Shown here one piece after another: positions 47,494 through 55,806 of a stretch of 64,000 bases of DNA (position 1 is the first letter of the stretch; each line of letters opens with the position of its first letter). This DNA comes from Saccharopolyspora ipomoeae (GTDB lineage: Bacteria; Actinomycetota; Actinomycetes; Mycobacteriales; Pseudonocardiaceae). A program made the position numbers and the translations under genes. The stretch spans positions 1 to 64,000 of the forward strand of contig NZ_JASAOF010000031.1 of NCBI RefSeq assembly GCF_029952525.1, read 5' to 3'. The notes beneath the pieces were generated by a model that was not told the DNA's origin, searched no databases, and saw nothing but the letters and a program-made list of their open reading frames with translations.

Positions 47494-47888
47494 TCATTCG
47501 CAGTCGCGGAGCACTTCGGCCAGTTCGATCAGCGCGTCGGCCAGCCGGTGCCGCTCGGCCCGGGAGACCTCGCCCCTGGGCAGCCGGAACGCCACCCGGT
47601 CGAGCTCCCACTGCGCTTCCCGCAGCACCACGGCGAAACTCGCCGATCGGCACATCGGCCTGCCGATCCTCCGGTCCCCGTCGATCATCACCCTCACCCG
47701 CCCCAACATCGGAAGTACCTCGATGATGCAGGTCAGCAAGGGTGCCCCAGCAGCGTCGAAGAACGTCTCCGCGCTGAGTAGACCTACCCCACGACTCCCC
47801 TGAATTCCGCCGAGCCCGGACGGAGCACAACGCGAGCCACACGGCCCGAGCCGATCACTGCGTCGGCTACGCGCAAGTGAGTATCCAT
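47494..47888 (-). pseudogene. Hypothetical gene with probable frameshift
   Basis: A well-formed frame (LLSAETFFDAAGAPLLTCII ... RLADALIELAEVLRDCE) runs to the stop at 47494 but has no start codon near its beginning. Restoring one G in the GGGG run near 47790 joins it to an upstream frame beginning at an ATG (47888, MDTHLRVADAVIGSGRVARV). The joined protein would be about 131 aa. This may be a real -1 frameshift or a sequencing error in a G run. Family unknown. Confidence 0.5.
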
Positions 47889-48298
47889 CGATGACAGTAA
47901 TCTCCTTCAGCCCCGAAACACCTTGCTGCGTCAGCGAAAAACTGGTTCGTCGAGGGTTTCGGCGAGGAGGCCGAGGGCTTTGGGGGTATGCGCAGTTTTC
48001 ATGAAAACTTCGCACCCCCACGGGACGGAAGTTTCAACCGAGACTCGCCGACGCCGCCATGACCAGGGGAAACGTACTCCCGTGCATGGGGTGGGGGAAG
48101 TTTTCATGAAAACTTCGCGTACCACCACACGACCGGCCTTCGTGGTCGGTCGACGCCGGGAACGCGCCTCAGATCAACGTCGCGAGGCCGGACTCTGGGC
48201 CGGTGGGGATGGTTCCGGTGATCGTCGGTTGAACCCTTTCGGTACCGGAATCCCACCGCGTCCGATCTGATCAACACTCTGAGCAACCGAGAACGGGG
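47889..48298. other. 410-base gene-free stretch with MITE-like palindrome
   Basis: It contains the inverted repeat at 47988-48122 and otherwise no supported gene. Short frames through the palindrome are products of its symmetry. Confidence 0.5.
47988..48122. repeat. Inverted-repeat element with paired 16-18-base palindromes
   Basis: Two palindromes AGTTTTCATGAAAACT (47994-48009) and AAGTTTTCATGAAAACTT (48098-48115) lie in inverted arms that extend into CCCCCAC / GTGGGGG. The ends read GTATGCGC and GCGTAC. About 70 unique bases lie between the arms. It looks like a small non-autonomous element (MITE) or a recombinase/operator double site. Confidence 0.75.
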
Positions 48299-48538
48299 TC
48301 AGTCGGCTTGCGCTTCCGCCGACGTCCGCCCGACGCGCTGCGCGATCCGCCACGCGGCGAGGACGTGCGGGTGCGCGATCTCGACGTGCCGGGCGAGCGC
48401 GTCGACCCCCATCGGCCCGAAGTCCACCAGGACGCGCACGCAGCCCGTGCCGCTGACCGGGCACGCCCACCACTCCCGACCATCGAACAACACCACCTCC
48501 AACTCGACCGAACACCCGCCGATCGCGAGAGCCACCAT
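48299..48538 (-). CDS. Hypothetical protein, divergent to GntR-like regulator
   Basis: 79 aa from ATG 48538: VELEVVLFDGREWWACPVSGTGC, VRVLVDFGPMGVDALARHVEIAHPHVLAAWRIAQRV. A Cys-x6-Cys pair and a C2H2-like His end (HVEIAHPH) hint at a small zinc knot. Head-to-head with the short GntR gene; such pairs are common in actinomycete accessory regions. Confidence 0.65.
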   Translation of the reverse strand: MVALAIGGCSVELEVVLFDGREWWACPVSGTGCVRVLVDFGPMGVDALARHVEIAHPHVLAAWRIAQRVGRTSAEAQAD

Positions 48539-48548
48539 GCGTAAATAC

Positions 48549-48600
48549 TACTGCAGTCTACTGCGGTCTTATGTCATCCGGCAGGCTGAACTGCGGTAGA
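48549..48600. promoter_or_regulatory. ACTGC(A/G)GT repeats, likely GntR operator
   Basis: ACTGCAGT at 48550, CTACTGCGGTC at 48558 and ACTGCGGTAG at 48590 form directly repeated, partly palindromic half-sites in the 118-base divergent promoter region. Consistent with autoregulation by the GntR-like protein. Confidence 0.5.
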
Positions 48601-48656
48601 AGACAGTTGGCCGCATGTGGGAGAGCCGTGCTGGACGGATCGAGAAGGACGGGCCG

Positions 48657-48863
48657 GTGACGGTCTGGCAGCAGATCGCCGACGACCTGCGCGCCGACGT
48701 CGAGTCCGGAGAGCTCGCGCCCGGCAGCCGTCTCCCCTCCGGGACCGAGCTCGCGGAGATCTACCAGGTGGCCACTGTGACCGCGGTGAAGGCGGTCAAA
48801 GCGCTCGAAGCCGACGGGCTCGTGATTCGAACGCAGGGACGGGGCACGTTCGTCCGCAAGTAG
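48657..48863 (+). CDS. Short GntR-type winged-helix regulator
   Basis: 68 aa from the GTG seven bases after AAGGA. It is only the GntR DNA-binding domain: VTVWQQIADDLRADVESGEL, SRLPSGTELAEIYQVATVTAVKAVKALEADGLV, TQGRGTFVRK. No ligand domain follows. Such minimal GntR proteins occur with divergent small genes in Streptomyces and relatives, often in mobile regions. Confidence 0.85.
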   Translation: MTVWQQIADDLRADVESGELAPGSRLPSGTELAEIYQVATVTAVKAVKALEADGLVIRTQGRGTFVRK

Positions 48864-48907
48864 CCGCCTGAGCAGTGTTGTGGGCGTTGGTCTCGCATAC
48901 TCGCTGG

Positions 48908-51397
48908 GTGGCTTGGCGACTGCGTGGGCGGCTTTCCCTGCTGGGGCGCATCTACGCGCTCGCCGCAGCGCTGATCATCGTCTCCGCCGTGATCACCGGT
49001 GGCACGTTCGCGCTGCGCCAGCGGGTCGAGGACTCGACGTCGTACCTGATCAGCCGCATCGTGCCGGCGCAGAACGACACCGCCGGCCTGATCACCGCCT
49101 ACGCCCAGCAGGAGAGCCGCGTGCGAGCTTTCCTGCTGACCGACGATCCGGCGTTCCTCCGCGCCTACGAGTCCGACCAGGCCAGCGCCGCCGACATCGA
49201 GGCCCGGCTGCAGCGGCTGCTCGCCGACGACGCCGCCGTCCAGGAGATGTTGGGCCAGGTCATCGGGGCGGCGGAGACGTGGCGGGCGCAGTCGGTGGAC
49301 CCGCTGCTGACCCAGGGTTCCGGCCCCGGCCCGTCCGCGTTGTCGCAGGCCGAGCAGCGCTCCGAGGTGCAGCTGGCGAACCAGCTGCGGGACCGGCTCA
49401 ACGAGCTCCACGAGCGGGTCGACCAGCTCGCCCGGTCCGAGGAGGACCGGGCGGCAGCGGCCCGCGCGGCGGCGAACTGGCTCACGTTGGCCCTGGTCAT
49501 GGCCGGACTGATCGCCTCGCTCGGCGCGATCCTCACGCTCCACCTCTCCCTCAACCGCCCCTTGCGCGCGCTCCTGTCGGACGTCAACGGGGTGTCGCGG
49601 GGGAACCTCGACCGGCCTGTCGAGGCGGACGGGCCACCGGAGCTGGCGACGGTGGCGCGGGCCGTGGAGTCGATGCGCAGGCGCATCCTCGACGAGACCC
49701 GGCACATCGCGCGGATGCAGGAGGAACTCGCCCGGCACGAGAAGGCCGAGCGCCACCGCGCGGAGCAGGACTACGCGACGGTGGTCGACGCGCTCGACGA
49801 GGGCGTCGTCGTGGTCGGGCCCGACCGGCTCATCGAGTCGGCGAATCCGGCCGCCCAGCGCATCCTCGGGGTGCCCGGGCCGGAGATCGTGGGCACGCCG
49901 GTCACGGCGTGGCGCGTGTTCGACGAGTTCGGGAAGATGACGGCGCCGCGGGACCTCAACCCGATGTACGTGAACTCCAAGGTCCTGCGCCTGGAGCGCA
50001 AGGACGGCCGCAGCGTGTGGCTGGCGCTCACCTCGCGCGCGCTGACCACGGCGGAGGGCATGCGCACCAAGGTCGTCATGTCGTTCACCGACATCACCGA
50101 GCAGCGCGCCGCCCGGGCCCGCTTGGAGCACGAGGCGGCGCACGACCCGCTGACCGGCCTGGCCAACCGAACCCTGGTGCTCCAGCACCTGGAGCAGGCG
50201 CGCAGCCAGGACCGGCCGACGGCGGTGCTGTTCCTCGACCTGGACAACTTCAAGCTCATCAACGACTCCCTGGGCCACAGCGTCGGCGATGACGTGCTCA
50301 AGCACGTCGGGCGGCAGCTGGTGCACGCCACTCCCCCCGGCGACCTGGTGGGGCGGCTCGGCGGTGACGAGTTCGTGGTCCTCGCCCGCGATCTCAGCGG
50401 CCACGAGGAGCTCGGCGACCGCTGCGCCCGGATGCTCGGCGCCGTCGCCGAACCGCTGCGGGCGCAGGGCAGGCTGCTGCACGTGACCGGCAGCGTCGGC
50501 ATCGTCGTGTTCGGCCCCGGCGACGAGCGCGCCGGCCAGGACCTGCTGCGGGACGCCGATGTGGCCATGTACCAGGCGAAATCCCGTGGCGGCGGGTGCC
50601 ACGCGTTCTTCGACGTGGCGCTGCGCGAGCGGGTGCAGCGCCACATGGACCTGGAGCAGGACCTCCGCCACGCGGCGCGGGTGGACGAGCTGTGGGTGGC
50701 CTACCAGCCGGTGGCCGAGCTGGGCACCGGCCGCTTGGTGGCCGTGGAGGGGCTGCTGCGGTGGCAGCACCCCGTCCACGGCGCGGTCTCCCCCGGCGAG
50801 TTCATCCCGATCGCCGAGGGGAGCGACCTGATCAACCGCATCGGCGCGCACATGCTGCGCACCGCGACCGGCCAGATCGGCGCGGAGCGTCCCGGGCTCG
50901 ACGTGGTGCTCAACGCGAACCTCTCGCCGCGCCAGCTCGACGACCCCGGTCTGCACGCGCTGGTGCAGCGCACCCTGTCCGACTCGGGCCTGCCCGCCGA
51001 GAACCTGTGCCTGGAGGTCACCGAGGAGGCGATCATGCGCGACCCGACGGCGGCGGCCCGCGTCCTGAACGGCCTTCGCGAGCTGGGCGTTTTCCTCGCG
51101 ATCGACGACTTCGGCACCGGCTACTCGTCGTTGGCGCAGCTGCGGCGGCTCCCGCTGGACACCCTCAAGATCGACCGGTCGTTCATCACCGACCTGCCCG
51201 AGTCCGCGGAGCTCCGGGTCATCGTCTCCAGCATCATCACGATGGCCCACGCGATCGGCCTCGACGTCGTCGCCGAAGGCGTCGAGACCGCCCGGCAGCT
51301 CGACCTGCTCCGCGACATCGGCTGCGACCACGCCCAGGGCTACTACCTCAGCAAACCCGTCCCCCTCGACGAGCTGCTGAGCTCCGGGCTCACCTGA
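48908..51397 (+). CDS. Membrane GGDEF-EAL cyclic-di-GMP enzyme with HAMP and PAS domains
   Basis: 829 aa (GTG 48908; a GTG at 48875 is possible). TM1 near 15-35, outside helical sensor with a four-helix look, TM2 near 190-210, HAMP, PAS (~285-400), GGDEF at 485-489, EAL domain with EGL at 614-616. The PDE residues look intact (NLSPRQ, LEVTEEAIM, IDDFGTGYSS, LKIDRSF, VAEGVET, QGYYLSKP). An I-site RxxD is absent before GGDEF (PPGD instead). So a bifunctional c-di-GMP enzyme, likely net phosphodiesterase. Confidence 0.93.
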   Translation: MAWRLRGRLSLLGRIYALAAALIIVSAVITGGTFALRQRVEDSTSYLISRIVPAQNDTAGLITAYAQQESRVRAFLLTDDPAFLRAYESDQASAADIEARLQRLLADDAAVQEMLGQVIGAAETWRAQSVDPLLTQGSGPGPSALSQAEQRSEVQLANQLRDRLNELHERVDQLARSEEDRAAAARAAANWLTLALVMAGLIASLGAILTLHLSLNRPLRALLSDVNGVSRGNLDRPVEADGPPELATVARAVESMRRRILDETRHIARMQEELARHEKAERHRAEQDYATVVDALDEGVVVVGPDRLIESANPAAQRILGVPGPEIVGTPVTAWRVFDEFGKMTAPRDLNPMYVNSKVLRLERKDGRSVWLALTSRALTTAEGMRTKVVMSFTDITEQRAARARLEHEAAHDPLTGLANRTLVLQHLEQARSQDRPTAVLFLDLDNFKLINDSLGHSVGDDVLKHVGRQLVHATPPGDLVGRLGGDEFVVLARDLSGHEELGDRCARMLGAVAEPLRAQGRLLHVTGSVGIVVFGPGDERAGQDLLRDADVAMYQAKSRGGGCHAFFDVALRERVQRHMDLEQDLRHAARVDELWVAYQPVAELGTGRLVAVEGLLRWQHPVHGAVSPGEFIPIAEGSDLINRIGAHMLRTATGQIGAERPGLDVVLNANLSPRQLDDPGLHALVQRTLSDSGLPAENLCLEVTEEAIMRDPTAAARVLNGLRELGVFLAIDDFGTGYSSLAQLRRLPLDTLKIDRSFITDLPESAELRVIVSSIITMAHAIGLDVVAEGVETARQLDLLRDIGCDHAQGYYLSKPVPLDELLSSGLT

Positions 51398-51406
51398 CGT
51401 GCCGCG

Positions 51407-52273
51407 TCAGCCCCGCTCGACCGGGAACCACAGCTCGCAGGTGGCGGTGCTGAAGTCCTCGGCGTGGTCGCGGATCGCGACGATCGACGGGCCCGGCCGC
51501 AGCCGCCACGGGTTCGACGGGAACCACTCGGCCGCCGAGGCCGCGTAGGCGTTCTGGAGCGCCGCCGGGTGCGGTCCCGACGTGCGGAACACGACCCACG
51601 CCCCGGCGGCCACCTCGATCACGTCGAGGTCGGCGGGAACGTCGGAATCGGCACCGACCGCGACGCCGTGCAGGTAGGTCAGCTCGCTGCCCTCGGTGCA
51701 GTCGGGGTCGACATCGGCGCTGACCTGCAGCAACCCGCTCGGTTCGGCGCTGCTGAGCCCTTCGAGGCGCTCGTGCTCCCCGGCGGGCAACGAGGTGATG
51801 TGCTGCTGGATGTGGGGGTTGATGCCCTCGTAGATCAACGGCACGCGGGCCGCGTGCCCGATCAGGCGGACGGTGGGGCGCTCGACGATGCGTGCGTCCA
51901 TGGCGGTGTTCCCTTCGACGGTCAGGCGGAACCTGATGGTGGGTTGGGTCCGAAGGGGGCCGCCGTCACGGCGCACGTCTCCGTGGCTCACGCCGTGCAC
52001 GGACCGGAACGCGCGCCCGAACGCCTCGACGGAGGAGTACCCGTAGCGCACGGCGATCGTCAGGAGATCCGCACCGCCGATCACCTCTGCAGCCGCGACG
52101 GTCATCCGCCGGCGACGCACGTACTCCGACACCGGCATCCCGGCCAACGACGAGAACATCCGCCGCGCGTGATACCCCGTGGTCCCCATCGAGGCGGCAA
52201 GCCCGTCGACGTCGATCTCGCCCCCGAGCCGCTCCTCGATCGCATCGACGAGCCTGTTCAGAACCTCGATCAC
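51407..52273 (-). CDS. AraC regulator with GyrI-like effector domain
   Basis: 288 aa from a GTG five bases after AAGGGAG. N-terminal AraC DNA-binding domain (IDVDGLAASMGTTGYHARRMF; LLTIAVRYGYSSVEAFGRAFR), then a GyrI-like small-molecule-binding domain (MDARIVERPTVRLIGHAARVPL ... CELWFPVERG). This order is the Rob/TipA-type arrangement that senses drugs. Convergent with the GGDEF gene, 9-base gap. Confidence 0.88.
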   Translation of the reverse strand: MIEVLNRLVDAIEERLGGEIDVDGLAASMGTTGYHARRMFSSLAGMPVSEYVRRRRMTVAAAEVIGGADLLTIAVRYGYSSVEAFGRAFRSVHGVSHGDVRRDGGPLRTQPTIRFRLTVEGNTAMDARIVERPTVRLIGHAARVPLIYEGINPHIQQHITSLPAGEHERLEGLSSAEPSGLLQVSADVDPDCTEGSELTYLHGVAVGADSDVPADLDVIEVAAGAWVVFRTSGPHPAALQNAYAASAAEWFPSNPWRLRPGPSIVAIRDHAEDFSTATCELWFPVERG

Positions 52274-52416
52274 GGCCACTCCCTTCGGACACCACACTCA
52301 CCCGCCGACCCCACCACCCGCCCGACCATCGGAGCCCGCTTCTATCGGCTCATCGAGCAGAACACTTCACGCCCGGGAGCGACATCGCGAAGAAGCCCAG
52401 GGCCGAACATGAGAAA

Positions 52417-52448
52417 ACCCCGGACTCTCGAAGAAGAAAGTCCGGGGT
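52417..52448 (-). terminator. Intrinsic terminator of ychF
   Basis: A 10-bp stem ACCCCGGACT/AGTCCGGGGT with a 12-base loop, followed on the minus strand by TTTTCTC. A textbook rho-independent terminator 13 bases past the ychF stop. Confidence 0.85.
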
Positions 52449-52461
52449 CCTCGACGCGCGA

Positions 52462-53541
<1,080 letters not shown>

Positions 53542-53653
53542 GCCTGGGGAGTCTAGGCGTTCCTCCCCGAGACCATCGGGCCCGGTCGCCCCCGCCATGT
53601 CCGATTCCCGCCAGTGCCGGCTTCCCAGCGCTGGGAACATCGAGGTCGTGCTG

Positions 53654-55114
53654 GTGGGAACAGAGGAAGCGCTCAGGGCCGTGGCCGCGCGCGACGCGCG
53701 GTTCGACGGCACCTTCATCCACGCCGTGCGATCGACCGGCATCTACTGCCGACCGTCCTGCCCGGCGCGCACGCCCAAGCGCGACAACAGCGAGTTCTAC
53801 CCGACGGCCGCCGCCGCGCAGGCCGCCGGGTACCGCGCCTGCCGCCGCTGCCTGCCCGACGCCGTGCCCGGCTCCCCCGAGTGGGACCTGCGGGCCGACC
53901 TCGCCGGGCGGGCGATGCGGCTGATCGGCGACGGCGTCGTCGACCGCTGCGGGGTGCGGGGCCTCGCCGAAGCGCTCGGGTACTCCGAGCGGCACCTGAC
54001 CAGGGTGCTCACCACCGAGCTCGGCGCCGGACCGCTCGGCCTGGCCCGCGCCAACCGGGCGCACTCGGCCCGGGTGCTCATCGAGACCACCGACATCCCG
54101 TTCAGCGACGTCGCCTTCGCGGCCGGGTTCGCGAGCCTGCGGCAGTTCAACGACACGATGCGTGAGATCTTCGGTCGCACCCCCACCGACCTGCGCGGAC
54201 AGCGGCGCGGCGCGCCCGGCGGTGCCGGGACGGTGCCGCTGCGGTTGCCGTTCCGCGCGCCCTGCGACACGGCCGGGGCGCTGCGGTTCCTGCGGCGGCG
54301 GGCGCTGGCCGGGATCGAGGAGTGCCGCGACGGCTCCTACGCGCGGTCGCTGCGGCTGCCGCACGGCACCGCCGTCGCGACGCTGCGACCTGCGGACACG
54401 CACTTCGCGTGCACGCTGCGGCTCAGCGATCTGCGGGATCTCGGCAGCGCGGTGGCCCGGTTGCGGCGACTGCTCGACCTCGACGCCGACCCGATCGCGA
54501 TCGGCGAGGCGCTCGGAGCCGACCCGGTGCTGCGGGGCGCGGTCGCGCGCTCCCCCGGCGTGCGGGTGCCGGGCGCCGTGGACGGGCTGGAGATCGCGGT
54601 CCGGGCGGTGCTCGGCCAGCAGGTCTCGGTCGCGTCCGCGCGGACCACCGCCGAAGGGCTCGTCGCCGAGCTCGGCTCGGAACTGGCGCACCCGGAAGGG
54701 GGCGTGACCAGGCTGTTCCCCACCGCCGAGGCGCTCGCCGAGCACGCGGTCTCGGCGCTGCCGGGACCTCGGCGGCGGGCCGAGACGGTGCGGGACCTGG
54801 CGGTCGCGGTCGCCGAAGGGCGGCTCGCGCTGCACGCCGGGCGCGACGAGGCCGAGCTGCGCGCCGACCTGGAGCGCATCCGGGGCGTCGGGCCGTGGAC
54901 CTCGGGGTACGTGGCGATGCGGGTGCTCGGGGCGCCCGATGTGCTGCTTTCCGGTGATTTCGCCCTGAGGCGAGGTGCGGGACTGCTAGGAATCCCCGAA
55001 GAACCCACCGCTCTGCAAGCGCACGCCCAGCGCTGGAGCCCGTGGCGCTCCTACGCCGGAGTGCTGCTGTGGGAGACCGCGAGCAGCGGGCCGCCTGGGG
55101 GCCCGACGACGTGA
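53654..55114 (+). CDS. Ada-type regulator fused to AlkA DNA glycosylase
   Basis: About 486 aa (GTG 53654; 53648 also fits). Ada zinc domain with GIYCRPSCPAR and CRRC cysteines, AraC-like HTH (VRGLAEALGYSERHLTRVL; FSDVAFAAGFASLRQFNDTMREIF), then an HhH-GPD glycosylase (VLGQQVSVASARTTA; IRGVGPWTSGYVAMRVLG; catalytic Asp in SGDFALRR). It senses methyl-phosphotriesters by the Ada Cys and excises alkylated bases. Followed 34 bases later by ogt: an adaptive-response operon. Confidence 0.92.
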   Translation: MGTEEALRAVAARDARFDGTFIHAVRSTGIYCRPSCPARTPKRDNSEFYPTAAAAQAAGYRACRRCLPDAVPGSPEWDLRADLAGRAMRLIGDGVVDRCGVRGLAEALGYSERHLTRVLTTELGAGPLGLARANRAHSARVLIETTDIPFSDVAFAAGFASLRQFNDTMREIFGRTPTDLRGQRRGAPGGAGTVPLRLPFRAPCDTAGALRFLRRRALAGIEECRDGSYARSLRLPHGTAVATLRPADTHFACTLRLSDLRDLGSAVARLRRLLDLDADPIAIGEALGADPVLRGAVARSPGVRVPGAVDGLEIAVRAVLGQQVSVASARTTAEGLVAELGSELAHPEGGVTRLFPTAEALAEHAVSALPGPRRRAETVRDLAVAVAEGRLALHAGRDEAELRADLERIRGVGPWTSGYVAMRVLGAPDVLLSGDFALRRGAGLLGIPEEPTALQAHAQRWSPWRSYAGVLLWETASSGPPGGPTT

Positions 55115-55148
55115 CGCGGCAGAAATCCTTCGAACACTGGGAGAAATC

Positions 55149-55649
55149 GTGATCAAGTGGTCCACTGTGGACACTCCGGCGGGTCCGTTCTGCGCGGTGG
55201 TCGACGCCGACGGCGTCGTGCTCGCCTCCGGCTGGACGGCCTTCACCGACGACCTGCTGCCCCAGGTGGCGCCGGCGCTGATGTTCGAAACCCTCGTGGA
55301 GGCCGCCGATCTCGGCCCGGTCACCAAGGCCGTCGTGGCCTACCACGAGGGCGATCTGGAGGCGATCGACGACATCCCGGTCAGCCAGAGCTCCGGGCCG
55401 TACCTGCAGCACGCCTGGAAGGTGCTGCGCACCGTCGAGCCCGGGAAGCTCACCAGCTACGCCGAGTTCGCCGCGCTCACCGGCAAACCCCGCGCGGTCC
55501 GCGCCGCCGCATCGGCGTGCTCCCGCAACGCGGTCGCCCTGTTCGTCCCCTGCCACCGCATCGTCCGCAGCGACGGCTCGGTCGGCGAGTTCCGCTGGGG
55601 CCCCGACCGCAAGAAGTGGCTCCTCCACCACGAACGCACCAACACCTGA
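55149..55649 (+). CDS. ogt: Methylated-DNA-[protein]-cysteine S-methyltransferase
   Basis: 166 aa. Active site PCHRI with acceptor Cys135 (LFVPCHRIV), helix-turn-helix Arg finger region (RAVRAAASACSRN), and an N-terminal ribonuclease-like domain. It removes methyl groups from O6-methylguanine. Same direction and probably same transcript as ada-alkA. Confidence 0.95.
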   Translation: MIKWSTVDTPAGPFCAVVDADGVVLASGWTAFTDDLLPQVAPALMFETLVEAADLGPVTKAVVAYHEGDLEAIDDIPVSQSSGPYLQHAWKVLRTVEPGKLTSYAEFAALTGKPRAVRAAASACSRNAVALFVPCHRIVRSDGSVGEFRWGPDRKKWLLHHERTNT

Positions 55650-55664
55650 CCCGCCCAACAACGC

Positions 55665-55704
55665 CGAAAACCCCGGTTCTCATCGCACGAGAACCGGGGT
55701 TTCG
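55665..55704 (+). terminator. Terminator of ogt
   Basis: CGAAAACCCCGGTTCTC (55665-55681) pairs with GAGAACCGGGGTTTCG (55689-55704), one bulged A, 7-base loop. No strong T tract. Related in sequence to the hairpins at 36267 and 62198-62238. Confidence 0.75.
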
Positions 55705-55750
55705 ACACGACGAAAGCTGCGGCATTAGCCCGGTGGGTGCGCCGGGGACG

Positions 55751-55792
55751 CGATTTCAATGGACGTCGGGGACCTGATTTCCATTGAAATCG
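55751..55792. terminator. Family-1 palindrome between ogt and sbcC
   Basis: CGATTTCAATGGA (55751-55763) pairs with TCCATTGAAATCG (55780-55792), a 13-bp stem with a 16-base loop, 14 bases from the sbcC stop. Third member of the GATTTCAATGGA family. Confidence 0.75.
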
Positions 55793-55806
55793 GGGACCCG
55801 GCGCGG

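Noticed and set aside
47494..48863. Integrated element or prophage remnant
   Set aside because: No integrase, att repeats or phage genes; only a broken gene, a palindrome and a small regulator pair.
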